Of a DNA stretch of 9,165 nucleotides, positions 1 through 5,123 are shown piece by piece. The position numbers were made by a program, and so were the translations under genes. The notes under the pieces were generated by a model, which saw only the letters and a program-made list of their open reading frames with translations, was not told the DNA's origin and made no database searches. Location of the stretch: the NCBI GenBank assembly GCA_041552055.1, contig JBFELO010000177.1, positions 1 through 9,165 on the forward strand, given 5' to 3'. This DNA comes from JBFELO01 sp041552055 (GTDB lineage: Bacteria > Acidobacteriota > Thermoanaerobaculia > Thermoanaerobaculales > Sulfomarinibacteraceae). Each line of letters starts with the position of its first letter. The stretch's first letter is position 1.

Positions 1-162
1 CTCGACCGACGCAGCTTCAGCGCGCCCTCTCCTCAACGCGCTCCCCGTGGGAGCCCGGTACAGCATTTCGAGGCCCCGCTGCCGCACGATATCCCCAGCG
101 ATCGTGGACCTCGAAATCCTGTGCCCGGCACCCCGCAGACGGCGAGAGAGGGCACGCCCGCA
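1..162 (+). repeat. Left arm of a 162-bp inverted repeat; structured repeat unit A
   Basis: This segment matches the reverse complement of 1550-1711 at 161 of 162 positions; the only difference is at 123 (paired with 1589). The match reaches base 1, so the repeat may extend beyond the window. The unit can fold in layers. An outer stem pairs 21-31 with 146-156 with one C/A mismatch. A small perfect 6-bp hairpin spans 40-54. A 17-bp inner stem pairs 57-73 with 109-125, with one C/C mismatch and one G/T pair, around a 35-nt loop. Its 3' end (151-161) is a conserved flank seen again at 317-327. Open frames across it run through both copies and the stems and are not believed to be genes. Its function is unknown. 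Confidence 0.9.
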
Positions 163-350
163 GGACGCGCTGTCATCGGCCTGCGATTCGCGTCGGCTGT
201 CTGACACCCGACGCGCCCTCTCCTCTTCGCACTCCCCGCGGTTGCCACCTGCAACAATCTTGGGCCTGAGAGGAGTTATCACGCGGGGCGGCAGTGATCC
301 CAAGATTGTTGAAGATGGCACGCCCGCACGAGGCGCTGTCATCGGCTTCC
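163..350 (+). repeat. Structured repeat unit B, with a perfect 13-bp inverted repeat
   Basis: Second unit of the left array, in the same orientation as unit A. It carries the family's conserved 5' flank: CTGTCTGACACCCG at 197-210, then CGCGCCCTCTCC at 212-223, also found at 21-32. It then carries its own stem: CAACAATCTTGGG (252-264) pairs perfectly with 299-311 around a 34-nt loop. The 3' flank GGCACGCCCGC at 317-327 and the following GCTGTCATCGGC match the end of unit A. The stem sequence is unrelated to that of unit A, although loop length is almost the same (34 and 35 nt). There is no believable gene. Confidence 0.75.
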
Positions 351-452
351 CAGTCGCAGCGATTGCCTGACACCTGGCGGTCCCTCTTCCCAAAGTGCTT
401 CCCGTGAGAATCAAGGCACATCATCATCGCGAGGGATCCCATCGCGTGTGCC
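351..452 (+). repeat. Degenerate repeat unit C with a compound hairpin
   Basis: Third and most divergent unit of the left array. A variant of the 5' flank is at 363-377 (TTGCCTGACACCTGG), followed by a CCCTCTTCC-like segment. A compound hairpin follows: GGCACA (415-420) pairs with 447-452, and CGCGA (428-432) pairs with 442-446, with GGGATCCC in the apex. The usual 3' flank is missing, so the array appears to decay or end here. From 453 to 476 there is only a small possible 5-bp hairpin and nothing else recognised. Confidence 0.5.
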
Positions 453-476
453 GAACAGAGCTCCTTGCTCTTCCAC

Positions 477-499
477 AGCAATTCACGCAGTGAATTGCT
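477..499 (-). terminator. Perfect 10-bp hairpin just after the RNase Z-like gene
   Basis: AGCAATTCAC (477-486) is the exact reverse complement of 490-499, leaving a 3-nt loop. It starts 4 nt past the stop codon of the minus-strand gene ending at 504. Position and symmetry suggest a transcription terminator or an RNA 3'-end stabiliser for that gene. The stem is AT-richer than its surroundings and no T-run follows on the minus strand, so a classical intrinsic terminator is not certain. It could also be a protein-binding palindrome. Confidence 0.5.
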
Positions 500-503
500 A
501 CTG

Positions 504-1355
504 CTAGTCCCAATCGACCATGAGATGGTGCATGTCGCAGGTCAGCAGTGGACGCAAGTCGGTGTCGAGGATCTGCTCCACCTCACGGAGGCGGTGGCGT
601 CGTGAGGCGTGGAGCAACACCAGGTGACGGCATCGAAGACGGCCGGCGACTGCGATCAGATCCTCGAGGTGGAGGTGACCGTAGCGGTCAGCCCGCGCCC
701 TGTCGTCGGGCCGGTAGAACGAGCACTCGAGAAACACAACCTCCGCGTCGGTGACCTCCGGATGGCGTCGGAACAGCTGGGGGCCGCTGTCGGCGCAGTA
801 ACTGACGAGGCCCAGCCGGTGCTCCTCCGAAACGCTCTCGCCTGCCTGACGACGACGAGCGATCTCCTCGCCGGGTAACCCGACCAGCTCCGGCCGCAGC
901 CGCCGGCGGCACCAATCGATCCGTGTCCCGAGGGTCGGGACCCAGTGGTCGGTAGAGAAGAACACCAGCTCGAAGTCGTCGCGAAAACGGTGACTCGCGC
1001 CGTCGACGACGCCGACCGTCTCGACCTCGTACGGCCGGCCTCCTTCGAGCTCGGCGTGGAGCTCGAGCAGTCGCACAAGCTGCCCGACGATGGCGGCAGG
1101 GGCAATCAGGGTCGCCAGGCCCATGGCGTTGAGATACCGCTGGCTCGCCCAGTAGCCGAGCCCGCCGAGGTGGTCCATGTGACCGTGACTGACCACCACC
1201 GTGTTCATGGGCGGCAGGGCGCGATGCGCGCGCCCTGGGTCGAGCGCCAGCCGTAGCTGGGGCAGCAGTACGAGCGACCCCTCGCCGGCCCGCGAACCGC
1301 CGGCGACGGTCAGCGGGCCCCACGAGGTGTCGAGCTGAAACCGGCGAAGAGCCAT
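504..1355 (-). CDS. Ribonuclease Z-like metallo-beta-lactamase-fold hydrolase
   Basis: 283-aa soluble protein with no signal peptide or membrane segment. The zinc-binding HxHxDH motif is at residues 57-62 (SHGHMDH from 56). Other expected ligands are His137 (TDHWVPTLG), Asp189 (CADSGP), His227 (GHLH) and His249 (LLHAS). The stretch GLPGEEIARRRQAGESV (159-175) resembles the RNase Z segment GxPPGPxxxxLxxGxxV, and the end (ECSFY, GHLH, LVLLHASRRH) follows the RNase Z order. In that family the enzyme cleaves the 3' trailer of tRNA precursors using two zinc ions. The length is close to the usual ~300 aa. Whether this copy matures tRNA or is a relative with another phosphodiester substrate cannot be decided; the GP pair of the family motif is replaced by GE. 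The ATG at 1355 has an AAGGTG ribosome-binding site 8 nt upstream. The gene stands alone between two inverted repeat arrays. Confidence 0.9.
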   Translation of the reverse strand: MALRRFQLDTSWGPLTVAGGSRAGEGSLVLLPQLRLALDPGRAHRALPPMNTVVVSHGHMDHLGGLGYWASQRYLNAMGLATLIAPAAIVGQLVRLLELHAELEGGRPYEVETVGVVDGASHRFRDDFELVFFSTDHWVPTLGTRIDWCRRRLRPELVGLPGEEIARRRQAGESVSEEHRLGLVSYCADSGPQLFRRHPEVTDAEVVFLECSFYRPDDRARADRYGHLHLEDLIAVAGRLRCRHLVLLHASRRHRLREVEQILDTDLRPLLTCDMHHLMVDWD

Positions 1356-1499
1356 GTCTGGGGCACCTTACCCGAGTCCCACCCGGGTGTGGAGTGTTTG
1401 CGTGAAAAACGACCCCAGTCGGTCGGGAAAATAGCTACCCGAATCAGCCCTGAGCGCTCGGCCTCCTGCCGCGACCACCGACCGTGGTGCAGAGACCGC
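1356..1499 (-). promoter_or_regulatory. Upstream region of the RNase Z-like gene
   Basis: 144 bp between the start codon and the right-hand repeat array. A Shine-Dalgarno sequence AAGGTG (minus strand) lies at 1364-1369, 8 nt before the ATG. An AT-richer patch at about 1398-1437 is the likeliest place for promoter elements, but no convincing -35/-10 pair is visible. A 5-bp hairpin (1474-1478 with 1484-1488) next to the repeat border may be the degenerate stem of the last repeat unit. Confidence 0.4.
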
Positions 1500-1549
1500 C
1501 TCGGGTGTCAGACGGTCGATGCGACTGGCCGATCGCTGACACCGCCTCG
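1500..1549 (-). repeat. Partial repeat unit F: junction and conserved 5' flank
   Basis: Read on the minus strand, this continues from the 162-bp arm through a GTGTCAGCGATCGGCC-like junction to CGTCTGACACCCGA (1501-1514). That is the same conserved flank as at 197-210 on the plus strand. It resembles 163-212 but has diverged much more than the arms themselves. After it the family consensus fades. It is the end of the right-hand array, nearest the gene. Confidence 0.6.
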
Positions 1550-1711
1550 TGCGGGCGTGCCCTCTCTCGCCGTCTGCGGGGTGCCGGGTACAGGATTTCG
1601 AGGTCCACGATCGCTGGGGATATCGTGCGGCAGCGGGGCCTCGAAATGCTGTACCGGGCTCCCACGGGGAGCGCGTTGAGGAGAGGGCGCGCTGAAGCTG
1701 CGTCGGTCGAG
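1550..1711 (-). repeat. Right arm of the 162-bp inverted repeat; unit E, copy of unit A
   Basis: Reverse-complement copy of 1-162 with one substitution (1589, paired with 123). The substitution falls in the 17-bp inner stem and turns the G/T pair of the left copy into a standard A-T pair, so both copies can fold. The segment between the arms is 1,387 bp and contains the whole RNase Z-like gene. No transposase, integrase or target-site duplication is visible. Confidence 0.9.
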
Positions 1712-1822
1712 CCGAACGAGGGGCCACCGAGTCCCAACATTGTGACACGGGGCACCCGCGGGGAGCGCATCTGGGAGAGGGCCCCCAGCGTGTCAGACAG
1801 TCGAAGCGAATGAGAGAGCGAT
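1712..1822 (-). repeat. Truncated repeat unit D
   Basis: On the minus strand this segment carries the family's 5' flank: CTGTCTGACACGC at 1788-1800, then a CCCTCTCC segment and GCGCTCCCCGCGGGTGCC. Next comes half of a stem, CACAATGTTGGG, which resembles the first stem half of unit B (CAACAATCTTGGG). The second stem half and the 3' flank are missing, and unit E begins immediately after. Unit E may have inserted into D or been joined to it by recombination. Confidence 0.6.
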
Positions 1823-1867
1823 GACATCGATGACGATGAAGACGAAGAATCACCGGGTGGGTGAAGG

Positions 1868-1895
1868 TGCTCCATGCTCCTTGCTCCCTGCTCCG
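1868..1895. repeat. Heptanucleotide tandem repeat, TGCTCCN x4
   Basis: Four consecutive 7-bp units of TGCTCC plus one variable base (A, T, C, G in order), with no interruption. It lies in the non-coding gap downstream of the kinase gene. Arrays of this kind can vary in copy number by slippage; no coding role is apparent. Confidence 0.85.
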
Positions 1896-1903
1896 GGCGG
1901 GCG

Positions 1904-1938
1904 GATCTTGCATCTCGTATCTTGCATCTTGGATCTGG
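1904..1938. repeat. Heptanucleotide tandem repeat, NATCTTG x5
   Basis: Five consecutive 7-bp units: GATCTTG, CATCTCG, TATCTTG, CATCTTG, GATCTGG. It has the same 7-bp period as the tract at 1868-1895 but another core word, and lies 8 bp after it. The pairing of two heptamer tracts suggests a shared slippage or amplification mechanism. The gap between them holds only a short GGGCGG-like run. Confidence 0.85.
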
Positions 1939-1950
1939 TCGGGCGGGCGG

Positions 1951-1968
1951 GGGGCCCGAGCCCCTTTT
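1951..1968 (+). terminator. Terminator-like hairpin on the plus strand
   Basis: GGGGC (1951-1955) pairs with GCCCC (1960-1964) around CCGA, followed by TTTT. This is a short intrinsic-terminator shape on the plus strand. It sits 11 nt beyond the stop of the minus-strand kinase gene, whose own transcript would read the hairpin without a U-run. It could stop rightward transcription coming from the repeat array before it runs antisense into the kinase gene. The stem is only 5 bp, so this is tentative. Confidence 0.35.
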
Positions 1969-1978
1969 CGAGACTCGA

Positions 1979-3943
1979 CTATCGGCTGGTTTCAACGAGA
2001 TAGAAACTCGCGTCGGCCTCGGGGGCCGGCAGATCCACGCGCAGCGTCCAGACGCTGCCTGCTCCCAGGCTGCGCTGAAAGCTGGCCGATCCGATCAGGC
2101 CGCGTCGCGGATCGCGCAGCTGAATACCGATCCGCTGCTGCCCGGAGGGTGCCACCAGAACCCGTTTGACAGTGCCGGTGCCGCGGCGCCGGAACCCCAT
2201 GAAGCCGGAAGTCGTGAAATCGAACGGAATCTCGGCGAGCACGTTGTCGTTGAGGGTGACCGTGAGGACGCCCGCGTTGAGGGGTGAGTTGAATGTCACC
2301 GTGATCCTGGCGGTCCCAGGGGTCGGTTGTGCGGCCGGCTCGCTGACTCGGGCAGTGGCGGCAGGAGAGGTGCTCTGACGCTGCGTCGTCGTCCGTGGGG
2401 AGCGTCGCGAAGCCCCGCGCTGGCGTTCGTTGGCAAGGTCCAGAAAGCTCGCCGCGAGCTCGTTCTCGGGATCCAGCTCGAGCGCCTGTTCGAACAGTTC
2501 CGAAGCGGTCCTGTACTGACCCTTACGGTAGTCGCCACGGCCCTGCTCGATCAGCTCGGCGACCCGCTGCTGGGTCTCGGCGCTGGTGCGCTCGGCCTCG
2601 ATGCGCTCACGGGCGGTGCGCAGCAGGTCACGGGCTGCGTTGGAGGCGGGGACCTGGTCGAGCACGTCGTCACAGGCGTCGACAGCCGCCCTGAGATCGC
2701 CGATCCGCAGCAGCCGATCGGCCCCCATCAAGCGTTGTGCGGCCAGGTGTTGGTTGTGCACCGAGCCGTCCGACGGGGACGGAAACGGGCCCAAGTCGAG
2801 CTTGAGCACGAGCCACGGGATCGGCCCGAGGCAGAGGACCGCCCAGCCGACCATGATGATTCGGACCCACGCCGGATTGACATCGCGAGTGAGCACGTCC
2901 GGGAGCGGCAGCCGATCGAGGACGGCGTCGCGCACGGGCTGCTGGCCGGGTTTGCGTGGGGAGGTGAAGTCGCGCAGCATCGTGTGGCGCGGCAGCGGCT
3001 CCACGTCGTCCAGGGATGACGCACCGGCGGCGGGTTGGCCGTGCATCCGGGTCTCGAGGTCGGGACGGTAGACGCCGGTCTGGCCTACATCGTTGGGCTC
3101 GCGCTCGACGAGCGAACGGGCGAGGGCCGCCAGGACCTGTGCGACCTCGGCACCACTCTGGAATCGATCGTCCGGCTCCTTCTCCAGGCACTTGAGGATG
3201 ACCGGGTTGATCGCTGGCGGGATGTCGTCATCGAAAGTGGACGGGATCGGACACGGCTCCTGGACCACTTTCATGGTCACTTCGTGCATCGTCTCACCGG
3301 CGAAGGGTCGTTTGCCGGTGAGCAGTGTGAACAGCACGACGCCGAGGGAGAAGATGTCCGACCTCCCGTCGACCGTCTTGCCGGTGATCTGCTCGGGGGA
3401 CATGAAGTTCGGAGTACCGATGAACTGGCCCTCCACGGTCAGGTTCGAGGAGTCGAGCCGGGCGATGCCGAAGTCGGTGATCTTGGCGGTGCCATCCTGG
3501 GTGAGAATGATGTTGGCGGGCTTGATGTCTCGATGCACCACGCCCATCGAGTGGGCGTAATCCAGGGCGCGCGCCACGTCCGCCGCGATGCGGGCCGCCT
3601 CCGAGGGCCGAAAGGGTTGGCCGTCGGCGAGCAGCTGCTTGAGATCACGACCCTCGATGTACTCCATGGCGATGAAGACCAACCCCGACTCGGGATCTTC
3701 CCCCACGTCATGGATGGTCACGATCCCGGTGTGGTTGAGGCCGCCGGCCGCCTTCGCCTCTCTGAAGAACCGTTCTCGGAACTCCCCGGCGTACTCGGTG
3801 TCCAGATCGAGCCGCAGGGTCTTGAGCGCGACGCGACGGTCGATCAACGGGTCGCGGGCGAGATAGACGACCCCCATCGCCCCGCGCCCGAGGGTCTGTT
3901 CGATCTCGTAACGGCCGATCCGTCGTACCGACATCCCGACCAT
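1979..3943 (-). CDS. Transmembrane Ser/Thr protein kinase with TPR-like tail
   Basis: 654-aa Hanks-type kinase. The kinase domain covers about residues 11-275: glycine loop GRGAMGVV (19-26), catalytic Lys41 (VALK), probable helix-C Glu62, HRDIKPAN (137-144), DFG (157-159), and activation-segment end GTPNFMSPE (176-184). All catalytic residues are present, so it should be active. A proline-rich juxtamembrane stretch leads to one membrane helix at about 359-381, which should place the kinase in the cytoplasm and the rest outside. Residues 405-510 are helical and TPR-like (GDYRKGQYRTASELFEQAL is a clear repeat). A Ser/Thr/Arg/Pro-rich linker (511-545) leads to a beta-rich C-terminal domain (546-654) that I do not recognise. 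The start is ambiguous: ATG at 3943 or the in-frame ATG three codons later; neither has a strong ribosome-binding site. It diverges from the MoxR operon. Its substrates are unknown. Confidence 0.93.
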   Translation of the reverse strand: MVGMSVRRIGRYEIEQTLGRGAMGVVYLARDPLIDRRVALKTLRLDLDTEYAGEFRERFFREAKAAGGLNHTGIVTIHDVGEDPESGLVFIAMEYIEGRDLKQLLADGQPFRPSEAARIAADVARALDYAHSMGVVHRDIKPANIILTQDGTAKITDFGIARLDSSNLTVEGQFIGTPNFMSPEQITGKTVDGRSDIFSLGVVLFTLLTGKRPFAGETMHEVTMKVVQEPCPIPSTFDDDIPPAINPVILKCLEKEPDDRFQSGAEVAQVLAALARSLVEREPNDVGQTGVYRPDLETRMHGQPAAGASSLDDVEPLPRHTMLRDFTSPRKPGQQPVRDAVLDRLPLPDVLTRDVNPAWVRIIMVGWAVLCLGPIPWLVLKLDLGPFPSPSDGSVHNQHLAAQRLMGADRLLRIGDLRAAVDACDDVLDQVPASNAARDLLRTARERIEAERTSAETQQRVAELIEQGRGDYRKGQYRTASELFEQALELDPENELAASFLDLANERQRGASRRSPRTTTQRQSTSPAATARVSEPAAQPTPGTARITVTFNSPLNAGVLTVTLNDNVLAEIPFDFTTSGFMGFRRRGTGTVKRVLVAPSGQQRIGIQLRDPRRGLIGSASFQRSLGAGSVWTLRVDLPAPEADASFYLVETSR

Positions 3944-4039
3944 TTTATCGTGCGAGTAGCTGGCCGCCGAATGTCATCCTGCGACCTGCGGTCCAAGGTT
4001 TCGTTTCACGAGGTCTTCGAGGTGCCTATCTGACGCGGA

Positions 4040-4071
4040 TTGAGCCGTTTCGGCGTCAAGTGATGTACTAT
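4040..4071 (+). promoter_or_regulatory. Possible promoter for the MoxR-VWA operon
   Basis: TTGAGC (4040-4045) and TACTAT (4066-4071) resemble -35 and -10 elements, in the 196-bp gap between the divergent kinase and MoxR genes. The 20-bp spacing is longer than the ideal 17, so the assignment is weak. A start near 4078 would give a leader of about 60 nt carrying the two palindromes downstream. No equally good signal was seen for the kinase. Confidence 0.25.
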
Positions 4072-4084
4072 CCGGCGGCCCTGG

Positions 4085-4105
4085 TCAGGCATGGATCTTG
4101 CCTGA
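4085..4105. promoter_or_regulatory. 7-bp inverted repeat in the MoxR leader (possible operator)
   Basis: TCAGGCA (4085-4091) and TGCCTGA (4099-4105) form a perfect inverted repeat with a 7-nt spacer. The 14-bp centre-to-centre spacing suits a dimeric DNA-binding regulator, or an RNA hairpin in the leader. The ATG at 4098 lies within it, which argues against that codon being the MoxR start. Confidence 0.4.
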
Positions 4106-4114
4106 TGAGGCTCT

Positions 4115-4126
4115 GGCCAGCTGGCC
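4115..4126. promoter_or_regulatory. 12-bp perfect palindrome next to the MoxR ribosome-binding site
   Basis: GGCCAGCTGGCC is a perfect palindrome ending 4 nt before the GGGGGGAG ribosome-binding site (4131-4138). It could bind a regulator or affect translation initiation. A 12-bp GC palindrome can also occur by chance in this DNA. Confidence 0.3.
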
Positions 4127-4139
4127 GAACGGGGGGAGT

Positions 4140-5123
4140 ATGGAATCGAAGACGACAGAAGCTCAGGTGGATCGGGCCGCGGCTCGCCTCGGCGAGATCC
4201 AGCGTGCGGTGGGCGAGGTGGTGGTCGGGCAGGAACGCCTCGTGGAATCGATGTTGGTGGCACTGCTGTGCCGAGGCCACGTCCTGCTGGAGGGCGTGCC
4301 CGGCCTGGCCAAGACACTGACCGTGCGCACCCTCGCTGGGGTAGTCGGCGGTTCGTTCCAACGTTTGCAGTTCACACCCGACCTGCTCCCGGCCGATGTG
4401 ACAGGCACTCAGGTGTTCGACCCCAAGACGTCCGAGTTCGTCGCGCATCGCGGCCCGGTGTTCGCAAACCTCGTGCTCGCCGACGAAATCAACCGTGCAC
4501 CGGCGAAGGTGCAGTCGGCGCTGCTGGAGGCGATGGAGGAGCGGCAGGTCACGATCGGCGACACGACCTTCGACCTGCCCGCCCCGTTTCTCGTGCTCGC
4601 CACCCAGAACCCGATCGAGCAGGAGGGGACCTATCCCCTGCCCGAGGCGCAGCTCGACCGCTTCCTGTTCAAGGTCCTGGTGGATTATCCGGCGGCAGAG
4701 GAGGAACGGCGGGTCCTGGAATTTCACCTCGGCGAGTCGTTTCCTCGGCCCGAGCGCGTTACCTCGCTCGAAGAGCTGACGGAGCTCGAGGCGGTGGCTC
4801 GGAACGTCTACGTCGACGAGCGGATCAAGGCGTACATCCTGGGTCTGGTGACGGCCAGCCGAAGCCCCGCCGATGTGGGTCTGGGCGATCTGGTCCCACT
4901 GATCGCGTTCGGTGCCTCGCCGCGGGCGTCGATCGCGCTCGCGACCGGGGCGCGGGCGTTGGCGCTGGTGCGTGGCCGGTCGTTCGTGACCCCGGAGGAC
5001 ATCAAGGAGCTGGCACCGGCGGTCTTGCGACACCGGATGGTTCTCACCTACGAAGCCGAGGCGGAGGGCGTGACCGTCGAGGAGACGACAGAACGGATCC
5101 TGCTCGCGGTGGAGGTGCCGTGA
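4140..5123 (+). CDS. MoxR family AAA+ ATPase
   Basis: 327-aa cytoplasmic ATPase and first gene of the operon. It shows the MoxR (AAA_3) motifs in order: Walker A GVPGLAKT (52-59), Walker B LVLADEI (111-117), sensor-1 region ATQNPIEQEGTYPLPEAQ (154-171) with Asn157, candidate arginine finger Arg174 (QLDRF), and sensor-2 GASPRAS (258-264). The C-terminal lid domain follows to the end, with RSFVTPEDIKELAPAVLRHR (280-299). Family members are thought to remodel or help mature partner proteins with VWA domains, and several partners are encoded directly downstream. I chose the ATG at 4140, preceded by GGGGGGAG at 4131-4138; an in-frame ATG at 4098 would add 14 residues that do not look like family sequence. 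The stop overlaps the next start by 4 nt (GTGA). No key residue is missing. Confidence 0.95.
   Translation: MESKTTEAQVDRAAARLGEIQRAVGEVVVGQERLVESMLVALLCRGHVLLEGVPGLAKTLTVRTLAGVVGGSFQRLQFTPDLLPADVTGTQVFDPKTSEFVAHRGPVFANLVLADEINRAPAKVQSALLEAMEERQVTIGDTTFDLPAPFLVLATQNPIEQEGTYPLPEAQLDRFLFKVLVDYPAAEEERRVLEFHLGESFPRPERVTSLEELTELEAVARNVYVDERIKAYILGLVTASRSPADVGLGDLVPLIAFGASPRASIALATGARALALVRGRSFVTPEDIKELAPAVLRHRMVLTYEAEAEGVTVEETTERILLAVEVP

Noticed and set aside
1..452. CRISPR array
   Set aside because: There are too few units, the repeated segments are long and structured, and spacing and spacers do not fit; no cas gene is present.
1..452. Integron attC sites or retron RNA
   Set aside because: The hairpins with conserved flanks prompted the idea, but I see no attC core motif pair (RYYYAAC/GTTRRRY) in the expected places and no integrase or reverse transcriptase in the window.
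47..481. Open frames of about 75-107 codons on both strands across the left repeat array
   Set aside because: They run through stems and conserved flanks, reappear in shifted frames in the inverted copy, lack good ribosome-binding sites and are rich in Arg and Pro. They are by-products of GC-rich repeats.
1368..2003. Open frames over the right repeat array, including minus-strand frames of about 180 codons
   Set aside because: They cross the 162-bp repeat and heptamer tracts, and their protein similarity to the left region only reflects the inverted repeat.
3035..4033. Plus-strand open frame of 332 codons opposite the kinase gene
   Set aside because: It lies wholly opposite a kinase with an intact catalytic motif set; its length is explained by few stops in GC-rich DNA.
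4268..5119. Extension of the DUF58 frame upstream through the MoxR gene
   Set aside because: The frame is open there by chance; the real start is the GTG at 5120 with GGAGG upstream and the usual 4-nt overlap.
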